DNA from: SIG575 sp045534165 | Lineage (GTDB): Bacteria; Bacillota; Clostridia; Oscillospirales; Acutalibacteraceae | Assembly: GCA_045534165.1 (NCBI GenBank) | Contig: JAZSJD010000057.1 | Location: 1-29,226 of the forward strand | Direction: 5' to 3' | Length of the DNA: 29,226 nt | Shown: piece by piece, positions 16,720 through 23,629 of the stretch | Layout of the letters: each line of letters begins with the position of its first letter | How positions within the stretch are numbered: the stretch's first letter is position 1 | The notes under the pieces: generated by a model | The model's input: the letters and a program-made list of their open reading frames with translations, nothing else | What the model was told of the DNA's origin: nothing | The model's database searches: none | Translations under genes and position numbers: made by a program

Positions 16720-17640
16720 TTGGCAAACATGAATAATCAGTTGAGCTTTATTTCCGGGAATGTAATTAATAATAAAGATGCATTAATAGCAGAGGCAGAG
16801 TTAAGATATAAAAATATTGTAGAAAGCATTGCCGATAAAATAAATGGCGACAGCAGCAAGAAGATTGTTATGCTCGCAGGTCCCAGCGGTTCCGGAAAAA
16901 CAACAACAGCCAATAAAATCAAAGAAAAATTAATTTCATACGGGCATAAAGCATATGCAGTAAGCCTTGATGATTTTTATAAGAACATTGGTGAAGGACC
17001 TAAAAATGAAGATGGTTCTTATGATTTTGAGTCAGTTGAATCACTTGATTTGGAGCTTCTCCATAAATGTCTTGAAGAATTAATTGAAAAATCAGAAAGT
17101 GAGCTTCCTGTTTTTGATTTTATGACAGGCAGAAGAAAAAAAGAAAAAAATAAAATTGTTCTTGAAAAAGATGACGTAATCATAGTGGAAGGTTTGCATG
17201 CACTGAACCCTGTAATTACGGATACATTGCCTGCAGAAAATCTTTATAAAATTTATATCAGTGTTTCCTCCCGCATTTATGATGGGGAAGAAATCGTTCT
17301 CAACAAAAGAAATCTCAGGTTTATCCGCAGGATGGTAAGGGATTTTCAGTTCAGAAACAGTCCTGTGGAACACACATATTTTTTGTGGCCGAAAGTTATG
17401 AAAGGTGAAGATGAATTTCTTTTTCCCTTCAAAAATAATGCAGATATTTTTGTAAACTCAATTCATATCTATGAACCTTGTGTTTTTAAAAATGAAGCGA
17501 TAAAATTGCTTTCAACTGTTGAAAATACAAGTGTGAATTATGAAGATGCACAAAAGCTTATTTCAGCGTTAAACAGATTTCCTGAAATAGAAAAGGATTT
17601 TGTTCCTCAGGATTCTTTGCTCAGAGAATTTTTAGGTTAA
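16720..17640 (+). CDS. Uridine kinase-like nucleoside kinase
   Basis: This is a P-loop kinase of the uridine kinase/phosphoribulokinase family, 306 residues. The Walker A motif AGPSGSGKTT is at 53-62, followed by VSLDDFYKN, the substrate-side DFESVESLDLE block, FDFMTGRRK and VIIVEGLHALNP (Walker B-like). The C-terminal part (RRMVRDFQFRNSPVEHTYFLWPKV) is typical of the clostridial uridine kinase-like group. Many members carry an N-terminal threonyl-tRNA-synthetase-like region of about 250 residues that is missing here. The start is a TTG: TGAGGTGAT lies seven bases before it, whereas the ATG at 16729 would be too far away. The ribosome binding site overlaps the hemZ stop codon. Confidence 0.85.
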   Translation: MANMNNQLSFISGNVINNKDALIAEAELRYKNIVESIADKINGDSSKKIVMLAGPSGSGKTTTANKIKEKLISYGHKAYAVSLDDFYKNIGEGPKNEDGSYDFESVESLDLELLHKCLEELIEKSESELPVFDFMTGRRKKEKNKIVLEKDDVIIVEGLHALNPVITDTLPAENLYKIYISVSSRIYDGEEIVLNKRNLRFIRRMVRDFQFRNSPVEHTYFLWPKVMKGEDEFLFPFKNNADIFVNSIHIYEPCVFKNEAIKLLSTVENTSVNYEDAQKLISALNRFPEIEKDFVPQDSLLREFLG

Positions 17641-17661
17641 AGTACAGAAGAGGTGAACAAC

Positions 17662-19446
17662 TTGGAAAAAGTTGAAAAGAAACAATCAATGCTCAACGGT
17701 GCACTTATTCTTATGATTGCAACGGCATTGGGGTCTATTATAGGAGCACTTTATAAACTGCCACTTACAGCCCTTATCGGTGAGGTGGGCAGAGGATATT
17801 TTGCATCTGCTTATCAGATTTATGTGCCGATTTATGCAATTTCAATGGCAGGCTTGCCTGTTGCAGTTTCAAAACTTGTAAGTGAATATTTTGCATCCAA
17901 CAGATTCCGTGATGCATTGAACGTTAAAAAAATTGCAGGAAGAATGTTTCTTGTAACAGGTATTGCAGGTACACTTCTTCTTATGGCTCTTGCTTATCCT
18001 TATGCTGCAGGAATTTGCGAAAAACCGCAGACAGTATGGAGCATTCTCGCAATAGCTCCGTCAATTTTCTTCTGCTGTCTTATGTCAACTTATCGTGGCT
18101 ATTATGAAGGCTCACGTAATATGATTCCCACAGCAGTTTCAGAAATTATTGAAAACGTAGCGCGTCTTGTTTTTGGTTTGATCCTTTCATACATAGTTAT
18201 GTCTTCAGGTATGAAGGATTTTCTGAAAACAGGAACAGTTTTAGGTAAAGTTGTTGAAACAGAAAGCGAAGCGCTGAGTATGCTTTATCCCATCGCAGCG
18301 GCAGCGGCAATTATGGGTGTTACAATAGGAACAATTCTTGCGTTTCTTTTTATGCATATCCGCTTTAAAGTCAGAGGTAACGGAATAACAAGAGTACAGC
18401 TTGTCAATTCTTTACCTGCTCAGTCAAAATCAGAAACAGCAAAAAAACTTATTTCTCTTGCAATTCCAATGGTTATAAGTTCTCTCGTGCTGAATATTTC
18501 AAACCTTATCGATGCATCGCTTATCCAGAAATGTCTTGCTGTAGCTCTGGAAAAAGATTACGATACAATTTATAATATGTACAAAGCTTCCCTTGATGCA
18601 TCAGGTACATTGGTTGAAGATACAAAAACTTATCTTTACGGTTGCTATTTTGCTTCTCAGGATTTAAGGAATATTATTCCCTCAATTACCATGTCTTTAG
18701 GTGTAAGTGCAATTCCTGCTCTTTCAGCGGCATATGCGCTTAAAGATAAGAAAGTGCAGAAAACGACTATTGAATCTGTTCTCAGAATAACATCAATTAT
18801 CGCTTTACCTGCTGGTATAGGTATGGGGCTTTTGTCAGAACCGATTCTTATGCTCTTCTATGGTGGTACAAACTCTCAGAATCTTATTCCCATTGCAGCT
18901 CCCATTATGGCAGTATGCAATTATGCTACATTTTTCTTTGCTATTTCATCTCCCATTACAAATATGCTTCAGTCAATCGGCAGAGCAGATGTTCCTGTGA
19001 AGAGTCTTCTTGTAGGCTCCATAGCAAAAATCATAGCTGATATTATTCTTGTAAGCAATCCTAAATATAACATCAGAGGTGCAGTGGTCGGAACAATACT
19101 TTGCTATGTGATTATTGTGGTTATCAACCTGATTTCTCTGTTGAGAATTTCAAAGGTTAAAATCAATTTTGTTTCAGTTTTTCTTAAACCGTGTGTTTGT
19201 GCAGCATTCAGCAGTTTTGTAGGATATATGGCTTATGTAGGCATTGAACACTTCTTCCCCATTTCAGATTACTCATCAAAAATCAATGGTTCAACCATTT
19301 CTTGTGTAATTTCTATCGGAATTATTATGCTAGTTTACCTTATTTCTATGCTTTTAATGCGCGGTTTATCGGAAGATGATATAAAAATGCTTCCTAAAGG
19401 AGAAAAAATTGCGAAAATGCTTGAAAAATATAAACTTTTAGGTTAA
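17662..19446 (+). CDS. SpoVB/YabM-like polysaccharide or lipid-linked flippase
   Basis: This is a membrane protein of about 594 residues in the MOP exporter superfamily (SpoVB/MurJ/Wzx-like), with around fourteen hydrophobic helices. The opening MLNGALILMIATALGSIIGALYKLPLTALIG and YQIYVPIYAISMAGLPVAVSKLVSEY blocks are characteristic of the SpoVB group. In Bacillus, SpoVB acts in spore cortex synthesis and YabM lies beside yabN-yabR. The matching location here, just upstream of mazG and the yab cluster, supports YabM equivalence. An in-frame GTG at 17653 lies inside the GAGGTGA ribosome binding site, so I chose the TTG at 17662, eight bases beyond GAGG. Transported substrate: probably a lipid-linked sugar, by inference. 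Confidence 0.87.
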   Translation: MEKVEKKQSMLNGALILMIATALGSIIGALYKLPLTALIGEVGRGYFASAYQIYVPIYAISMAGLPVAVSKLVSEYFASNRFRDALNVKKIAGRMFLVTGIAGTLLLMALAYPYAAGICEKPQTVWSILAIAPSIFFCCLMSTYRGYYEGSRNMIPTAVSEIIENVARLVFGLILSYIVMSSGMKDFLKTGTVLGKVVETESEALSMLYPIAAAAAIMGVTIGTILAFLFMHIRFKVRGNGITRVQLVNSLPAQSKSETAKKLISLAIPMVISSLVLNISNLIDASLIQKCLAVALEKDYDTIYNMYKASLDASGTLVEDTKTYLYGCYFASQDLRNIIPSITMSLGVSAIPALSAAYALKDKKVQKTTIESVLRITSIIALPAGIGMGLLSEPILMLFYGGTNSQNLIPIAAPIMAVCNYATFFFAISSPITNMLQSIGRADVPVKSLLVGSIAKIIADIILVSNPKYNIRGAVVGTILCYVIIVVINLISLLRISKVKINFVSVFLKPCVCAAFSSFVGYMAYVGIEHFFPISDYSSKINGSTISCVISIGIIMLVYLISMLLMRGLSEDDIKMLPKGEKIAKMLEKYKLLG

Positions 19447-19449
19447 AAT
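19421..19449 (+). promoter_or_regulatory. Sigma-A-type promoter for mazG and the yab cluster
   Basis: TTGAAA (19421-19426), exactly 17 bases, TAAAAT (19444-19449). It covers the last codons and stop of the flippase gene and lies 30 bases before the mazG start. Confidence 0.7.
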
Positions 19450-19479
19450 ATACATTGCTATCTATGAGGAGGTCTTAAA

Positions 19480-20274
19480 ATGGTTGATTCATTTGAATTT
19501 AAAGACAGATACGATTTTTATGACCTTGTAAATATTATGAAAGCACTCAGAGGAAAAGGTGGCTGTCCCTGGGATGCAGAGCAGACTCATGAAAGCATAA
19601 AAAAAGATTTCATAGAAGAAACTTATGAAGTTATTGAAGCTATAAACAAGAAAGACCCGGAGCTTCTTTGTGAAGAATTGGGTGATGTGCTTTTGCAGGT
19701 TGTTTTTCATACCGAAATGGAAACAGAGAAAAATGTTTTCACAATGGATGAAGTAACAGACGGAATCTGCAAGAAACTTATAGAACGTCATCCCCACGTT
19801 TTTGGCGAAATAAAAGTCAACGGTGTAGGAGATGTTCTTGAAAATTGGGATACCATAAAAAGAAATTCCAAGGGGCAGAAAACACAGTCTCAGGCAATGA
19901 TGGCAGTGCCAAGAGAATTGCCTGCACTTATGAGAAGCACAAAAATTCAGGAAAAAGCAAAAAAAGCAGGCTTTGACTGGGATAACATTGATGATGTTTT
20001 CGCAAAGCTTGACGAAGAAATTCTTGAGCTTAAAAATGCCTATAAATCAGGTGTGAAGAAAGATATAGATGAAGAATTGGGAGATGTACTTTTCACAACA
20101 GTAAATCTTTCAAGATTTTTATCAAGTGATGCAGAAGAAGCTTTGACAGCTTCATGCGATAAGTTTGTTTCACGCTACACCAAGGTTGAAAACCTTGCCA
20201 AGGAAAGAAACATTGATATGAAAAATTCTTCTCTTGAGGAATTGGACAAGCTCTGGAACGAAATAAAAGATTGA
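19480..20274 (+). CDS. mazG: Nucleoside triphosphate pyrophosphohydrolase MazG
   Basis: It hydrolyses nucleoside triphosphates to monophosphates and pyrophosphate, guarding against abnormal nucleotides and modulating the stringent response. It is 264 residues with two MazG domains. The first has LRGKGGCPWDAEQTHESI and the metal-binding EETYE (47-51) plus EELGDVLLQVVFH (65 on). The second has EELGDVLFTTVNLSRFL near residue 203. GAGGAGG precedes the ATG at good spacing. It corresponds to the C-terminal part of Bacillus YabN; the N-terminal methylase-like domain of YabN is absent here. It heads the block with HU, rqcP, yabP, yabQ and divIC. Confidence 0.95.
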   Translation: MVDSFEFKDRYDFYDLVNIMKALRGKGGCPWDAEQTHESIKKDFIEETYEVIEAINKKDPELLCEELGDVLLQVVFHTEMETEKNVFTMDEVTDGICKKLIERHPHVFGEIKVNGVGDVLENWDTIKRNSKGQKTQSQAMMAVPRELPALMRSTKIQEKAKKAGFDWDNIDDVFAKLDEEILELKNAYKSGVKKDIDEELGDVLFTTVNLSRFLSSDAEEALTASCDKFVSRYTKVENLAKERNIDMKNSSLEELDKLWNEIKD

Positions 20275-20337
20275 AAGCATCGCAAATAAGCTGATGTTTC
20301 AAATAAAATTAAATTTTAATATGGAGGAAAAAAGCAA

Positions 20338-20607
20338 ATGAATAAGACAGAATTAGTTGCAGCAGTTGCAGAAAAAGGATTTTCAAAGAAAGATGCTGAA
20401 AAAGCAGTAGCAGCAGTTTTCGGTTCAATCGAAGAAGCTCTCAAAGCAGGCGATAAAGTACAGCTCATCGGTTTCGGTACATTTGAAGTTCGTGAACGTG
20501 CAGCAAAGCAGGGTCGTAACCCCAGAACAGGCGAAACAATGACTTTTGAAGCATCAAAAGTTCCTGCATTCAAAGCAGGCGCAGCACTTAAAGCAGCAGT
20601 TAAATAA
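20338..20607 (+). CDS. hup: HU-family histone-like DNA-binding protein
   Basis: This is an 89-residue nucleoid protein that bends and compacts DNA as a dimer. The whole fold is recognisable: MNKTELVAAVAEKGFSKKDAEKAV, then VQLIGFGTFEVRERAAKQGRNPRTGE, the DNA-binding arm, and a C-terminal helix. Codon use is strongly biased (CGT for Arg, CTC/ATC, GCA), unlike the neighbours, as expected for an abundant protein. ATGGAGGAAAA is a strong ribosome binding site. It sits between mazG and rqcP, where Bacillus has no HU gene. No convincing sigma-A promoter was found in the 63-base gap upstream. The hairpin at 20624-20645 may end most of its transcripts. Confidence 0.95.
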   Translation: MNKTELVAAVAEKGFSKKDAEKAVAAVFGSIEEALKAGDKVQLIGFGTFEVRERAAKQGRNPRTGETMTFEASKVPAFKAGAALKAAVK

Positions 20608-20623
20608 TTATTTTTAACTATCG

Positions 20624-20654
20624 GGGGCAGCTTAATTGCTGTCCCTTAGCTTTT
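20624..20654 (+). terminator. Possible attenuator or weak terminator between HU and rqcP
   Basis: GGGGCAGC (20624-20631) pairs with GCTGTCCC (20638-20645, one G-U pair) around a TTAATT loop. Only TTAGCTTTT follows, so the T-run is weak. Partial termination would explain how HU could be made in excess over the genes behind it. Confidence 0.45.
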
Positions 20655-20664
20655 GGAGGTAAAA

Positions 20665-20910
20665 ATGCGACTTGATAAATACCTGAAAGTATCCAGACTT
20701 ATAAAAAGACGTACAGTTGCAAACGAAGTCTGTGATGCAAAGCATGTAATGGTCAACGGCAAAATTGCCAGAGCATCATATGATGTTAAAGTGAATGACA
20801 TTATTGAAATACAGATGGGTGCTAATGTCACAAAGGCTCAGGTGCTTAATGTTACTGAACATGCCACGAAAAATGATGCACCGCTTATGTATAAAATTAT
20901 TAATAACTGA
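20665..20910 (+). CDS. rqcP: S4-domain RNA-binding protein RqcP (YabO)
   Basis: This is an 81-residue protein made almost entirely of one S4 domain (MRLDKYLKVSRLIKRRTVANEV, then VMVNGKIARASYDVKVNDIIEI). In Bacillus, YabO was shown to be RqcP, which binds stalled 60S-like large subunits with RqcH and supports alanine tailing in ribosome-associated quality control. Location between mazG and yabP matches yabO. TTGGAGGTAAAA is the ribosome binding site, so the ATG at 20665 and not the upstream TTG at 20653 is the start. Confidence 0.92.
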   Translation: MRLDKYLKVSRLIKRRTVANEVCDAKHVMVNGKIARASYDVKVNDIIEIQMGANVTKAQVLNVTEHATKNDAPLMYKIINN

Positions 20911-20971
20911 ATAAATAAACTTCCTTGAGAATATATTGAATTGATATATGATACAAGGAGGTTTTTGTTTT

Positions 20972-21247
20972 ATGGAAGATAAAAAAATAAAAATGCCCCA
21001 TAACCTTGTTATGGAGGACAGAAAAAATTTATCAATAACCGGTGTGTGCGATGTAGACAGCTTTGATGAAAGCACCATAATTGTGTTTACCGATTCGGGA
21101 GAGCTTACTGTGAAAGGCGAGGAATTACATATAAAAAGTCTTGATATAGAAGCAGGCGAGGTTTCTCTGGAAGGTAAAATCTCGTCACTTTCTTATGCTG
21201 ACAATGATGTGAAACAGACAGGATTTTTCGGTAGAGTTTTCAGGTGA
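20972..21247 (+). CDS. yabP: Sporulation protein YabP
   Basis: This is a 91-residue protein of the YabP/YqfC family, needed for sporulation in Bacillus and only found in spore formers. The core HNLVMEDRKNLSITGVCDVDSFDESTIIV followed by the GELTVKGEELHIKSLDIEAGEVSLEG pattern is typical. The frame opens at an ATG at 20948, but that codon precedes the AAGGAGG at 20955-20961, so ATG 20972 is the start. Its stop overlaps the AGGTGAT ribosome binding site of yabQ. No usable sporulation-sigma promoter was found directly upstream. Confidence 0.9.
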   Translation: MEDKKIKMPHNLVMEDRKNLSITGVCDVDSFDESTIIVFTDSGELTVKGEELHIKSLDIEAGEVSLEGKISSLSYADNDVKQTGFFGRVFR

Positions 21248-21253
21248 TAAAAA

Positions 21254-21784
21254 ATGTATCTTGCTTCAATCGGAGAACAAGGAAGAATATTTCTTTATGC
21301 CTGCGGATTTGGTTTTTTTCTCGGATTTGTTTTTGATGTTTTTGAATTTATAGGTGAATTTTTTCCGAAACGTAAAATTTTTATAATTATAAGAGATGTG
21401 ATTTATATGATTGCAGTTACATTTCTTATGTTTCTTTTCAGCCTTGCTGCAGATGACGGAAGTTTTAAATTTTATATTTATTGTGCTGCTGCCATAGGAT
21501 GGTTTACCTATTATTTTTCGCTTGTGAGGTTGACAAAACCGCTGAGAATATGGTCGGCAAAGGTAATTAAAAGTTTTTTGAAAATTTTTCTTTCAGTTGT
21601 TTTCAGATTCTTTCTGAAACTTAAAGAAAAAAGGGAGAAAAAGTTGAAAAAAAGTGAAAATTCCTCAAATTTACTATTGCAAGACGGGACCTCTTTGTTG
21701 TATAATGAAAAAGAAAGTTTGGTTGAGGAAGGATGTAAGACTGAAAATGGCAGAAAAAGAAAGAAAAAAAGCAAATTTCTTTGA
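21254..21784 (+). CDS. yabQ: Spore cortex biosynthesis membrane protein YabQ
   Basis: This is a 176-residue membrane protein. In Bacillus, YabQ localises to the forespore membranes and is required for cortex formation. Hydrophobic helices are at about 11-34, 45-64, 71-92 and 105-122, followed by a Lys/Glu-rich tail (123-176). The N-terminus (IFLYACGFGFFLGFVFDVFE) matches the family. AGGTGAT lies six bases before the ATG. The tail is not conserved-looking; its DNA carries the promoter of divIC (21677-21706), and the last 38 bases overlap the divIC gene in another frame. The tail may therefore be shaped by regulatory DNA rather than by protein function, which is inference. Confidence 0.85.
   Translation: MYLASIGEQGRIFLYACGFGFFLGFVFDVFEFIGEFFPKRKIFIIIRDVIYMIAVTFLMFLFSLAADDGSFKFYIYCAAAIGWFTYYFSLVRLTKPLRIWSAKVIKSFLKIFLSVVFRFFLKLKEKREKKLKKSENSSNLLLQDGTSLLYNEKESLVEEGCKTENGRKRKKKSKFL
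21677..21706 (+). promoter_or_regulatory. Internal sigma-A promoter for divIC inside yabQ
   Basis: TTGCAA (21677-21682), an 18-base spacer and a perfect TATAAT (21701-21706). A transcript starting near 21713 would include the AGGAAGG at 21726-21732 and the divIC ATG at 21747. Confidence 0.75.
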
Positions 21785-22049
21785 AAAAAGAAGTTTTATT
21801 CTTGTTGTTGCCTCAGTTGCCTTCTTATGTTTCTCAACTGTACTTGTTATAAATCTTGTAAACGACAGAGCAGAAAAAAAGAGAGAATACGAGAGTATTT
21901 CTCAGGAAAATTCAAGTCTGGAAGAACTTAATTCTAAACTTGAAAACGAACTTCAGAGCGGTATCAGTGATGAAGAAAAAGAACACATTGCCCGCGATGA
22001 ATTAGGGTATATTTTACCAGGTGAACACGTGTATGCAGATGCTTCATAA
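21747..22049 (+). CDS. divIC: Septum formation initiator DivIC
   Basis: This is a 100-residue bitopic division protein that works with FtsL and DivIB/FtsQ at the septum. A basic N-terminal tail (MAEKERKKANFFEKR) is followed by one transmembrane helix (about 16-37). A coiled coil comes next (about 40-72, rich in Glu and Leu), then the conserved EHIARDELGYILPGEHVY motif near the C-terminus. The frame is open far upstream. I chose ATG 21747 because it gives the normal domain layout and follows AGGAAGG, although the 14-base spacing is long; ATG 21705 would lie within the promoter -10. It overlaps yabQ by 38 bases. Confidence 0.88.
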   Translation: MAEKERKKANFFEKRSFILVVASVAFLCFSTVLVINLVNDRAEKKREYESISQENSSLEELNSKLENELQSGISDEEKEHIARDELGYILPGEHVYADAS

Positions 22050-22095
22050 AAGCATTTAAGTATAAAATCATATTTCGGAGGAAGACAGTTAATTT

Positions 22096-22539
22096 ATGCA
22101 GTTAGAAATCGGAACAATCTGTGATGGTAAAGTCAGCGGAATCACAAACTTTGGTGCGTTTGTTTCTTTGCCCGGCGGAAAAACAGGAATGGTACATATC
22201 TCAGAAGTATCCAACAAATTCATTAAGGATATCAGAGAAGTGCTCACGGAAAATCAGGATGTTAAAGTTAAAGTAATTTCAATTGGTGAAGATGGGAAAA
22301 TCAGCCTTTCTATCAAGCAGACAGAAAAGCAGGAAGAAAAGCCCAGAAAGCCAAGACCGCCAAGAAATGCTGATGTATGGCAGGGCAACAAAAGTGAAAC
22401 AAAGGAAAATATGTCTTTTGAAGATATGATGGCAAAATTCAAACAGGTCAGCGATGAAAAGATGACTGATCTGAAACGTTCAAAAGAATCAAAACACGGT
22501 GGCTTCTCAAGAGGTGCACGTAAAGGACAGAATGTCTGA
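22096..22539 (+). CDS. yabR: S1-domain RNA-binding protein (YabR-like)
   Basis: This is a 147-residue protein with one S1/OB RNA-binding domain at the N-terminus (IGTICDGKVSGITNFGAFVSLPGGKTGMVHISEV, then VLTENQDVKVKVISIGEDGKISLSIKQ). A basic, low-complexity tail (KQEEKPRKPRPPRN and later Lys/Arg-rich stretches) follows. It matches Bacillus YabR in position, directly behind divIC, and resembles the general stress protein 13 group. RNA target unknown. CGGAGGAAGACAG is the ribosome binding site, about 11 bases before the ATG. Confidence 0.88.
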   Translation: MQLEIGTICDGKVSGITNFGAFVSLPGGKTGMVHISEVSNKFIKDIREVLTENQDVKVKVISIGEDGKISLSIKQTEKQEEKPRKPRPPRNADVWQGNKSETKENMSFEDMMAKFKQVSDEKMTDLKRSKESKHGGFSRGARKGQNV

Positions 22540-22588
22540 TAATTTGTTTGCTTTTGCAGATAATATAAAAAACGAAAGGAAAGTTAAA

Positions 22589-22795
22589 ATGGAAAGTGTA
22601 AATAAATCAATGCTTATTGGTGATGTTCTCAATGCAGCACCTGAAACAGCACAGTTTTTCCTTGCAATGGGAATGCATTGTCTCGGCTGTCCTTCAGCAA
22701 GAGGCGAAAGCATCGAACAGGCTTGTATGGTTCATGGCACAGATGCAGATGAGCTTGTGAACAACATTAACCAGTTCCTTGCAAAAAACAAATAA
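22589..22795 (+). CDS. DUF1858-domain protein with CxxC motif
   Basis: This is a 68-residue protein consisting of one DUF1858 domain (MLIGDVLNAAPETAQFFLAMGMHCLGCPSA, then ESIEQACMVHGTDADELVNNINQFL). The Cys pair in MHCLGCPS is the hallmark; such proteins are often annotated as hybrid-cluster-associated or disulfide-type redox proteins, but no activity is established. A longer frame reaches back into the S1 gene. ATG 22589 is chosen because CGAAAGGAAAG lies just before it and the domain begins there. It is the last gene before a strong terminator. Confidence 0.87.
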   Translation: MESVNKSMLIGDVLNAAPETAQFFLAMGMHCLGCPSARGESIEQACMVHGTDADELVNNINQFLAKNK

Positions 22796-22803
22796 TCAAA
22801 TTC

Positions 22804-22843
22804 AAAAAACAGACTGTATTGAATAAATACAGTCTGTTTTTTT
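22804..22843 (+). terminator. Rho-independent terminator after the yab cluster
   Basis: ACAGACTGTATT (22809-22820) and AATACAGTCTGT (22826-22837) pair perfectly around a GAATA loop, with an A-run before and a T-run of seven after. Confidence 0.92.
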
Positions 22844-22845
22844 AC

Positions 22846-22874
22846 TTGAACAGAAGATGGTTTTGTGGTACAAT
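22846..22874 (+). promoter_or_regulatory. Extended -10 promoter for trmN6-rsmI
   Basis: TTGAAC (22846-22851), 17 bases, TACAAT (22869-22874), with TG one base upstream of the -10 (TGGTACAAT). It directly follows the terminator and lies 28 bases before the trmN6 start. Confidence 0.82.
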
Positions 22875-22902
22875 TAATTATTAAAGCTTTCAGGTGAGAT
22901 TT

Positions 22903-23628
22903 ATGGAAAATCAGGCATTTAAAATTGAATATTTAGGTGGCGGAATATCTGCTGTTGTGTCAGATGAACACACCTTCGGAACAGATGCAGTTTTGCTTGC
23001 GAGATTTTCTTCAGCCAAGTGTAAAGATGTATGTTGCGACCTGGGAACAGGTTGCGGAATTATTCCTCTTTTATGGTTGAGAGAAAAAAAGAATTTTCCT
23101 GTTACCGGTGTTGAAATTCAGGAAAATGCCTGTGTTCTTGTTAAAGAAGCAATTGAAACAAACCATCTGGAAGATAAATTTAAAATTATAAATTGCGATT
23201 TGCGTGAATATTCATCAAATCTGCCTATGGGTGAATTTTCTCTTGTTACATTTAATCCGCCTTATTTTTCAAAAGAATCAGGCCAGGCAAGTCCCAATGA
23301 AAGTGCAAGAATAGCCCGTCACGAAATTATGTCAGATATTTTTGAAGGGGCAAAATGTGCTTCATATATATTGAAATTTGGCGGAAGATTCTGTGTCTGC
23401 CATCGCCCCGAAAGACTATGTGATGTTTTTCAGGCAATGAGAGAAAACGGTATTGAGCCTAAACGGATGACTTTTTGCAGAAGAAATAAAAAAACAAAAC
23501 CTTTTCTTGTTCTTGTTGAGGGCAAGAAAGGCGGAAAATGCGGTCTGAAAATTGAGGATGAAATTATCCTTGCAGATGAGAACGGTAATTATTTAGACGG
23601 AATTTATGGTGATTATGAGGTGAAATAA
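22903..23628 (+). CDS. trmN6: tRNA1(Val) (adenine(37)-N6)-methyltransferase-like protein
   Basis: This is a 241-residue SAM-dependent methyltransferase that, in its characterised relatives, methylates A37 of tRNA1-Val. Motif I is DLGTGCGIIPLL, preceded by FGTDAVLLARF. The catalytic motif NPPYF is at 118-122. The GQASPNESARIARHEI segment matches the family (TrmN6/YabB). YabB and YabC (RsmI) are adjacent in Bacillus too, which supports the call. GTG 22894 is also in frame, but ATG 22903 follows CAGGTGAG at the correct spacing. Confidence 0.9.
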   Translation: MENQAFKIEYLGGGISAVVSDEHTFGTDAVLLARFSSAKCKDVCCDLGTGCGIIPLLWLREKKNFPVTGVEIQENACVLVKEAIETNHLEDKFKIINCDLREYSSNLPMGEFSLVTFNPPYFSKESGQASPNESARIARHEIMSDIFEGAKCASYILKFGGRFCVCHRPERLCDVFQAMRENGIEPKRMTFCRRNKKTKPFLVLVEGKKGGKCGLKIEDEIILADENGNYLDGIYGDYEVK

Positions 23629-23629
23629 T

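Noticed and set aside
20242..20269. TTGGAC-16-TAAAAG as a promoter for HU
   Set aside because: Both boxes match only about 4 of 6 positions and it lies within the mazG coding end, so it is too weak to list as a feature.
20929..20957. Sigma-E-like promoter (ATATATT and GATACAAG) or sigma-A-like TTGAGA-16-TATGAT just before yabP
   Set aside because: The -10 position would overlap the AAGGAGG ribosome binding site at 20955-20961, so a transcript from it would lack the site. The sigma-E spacer is also short at 12 bases.
22039..22055. Small hairpin (ATGCTT, CATAA, AAGCAT) at the divIC stop as a terminator
   Set aside because: The stem is only six mostly weak pairs and no T-run follows; the S1 gene begins shortly after with its own ribosome binding site.
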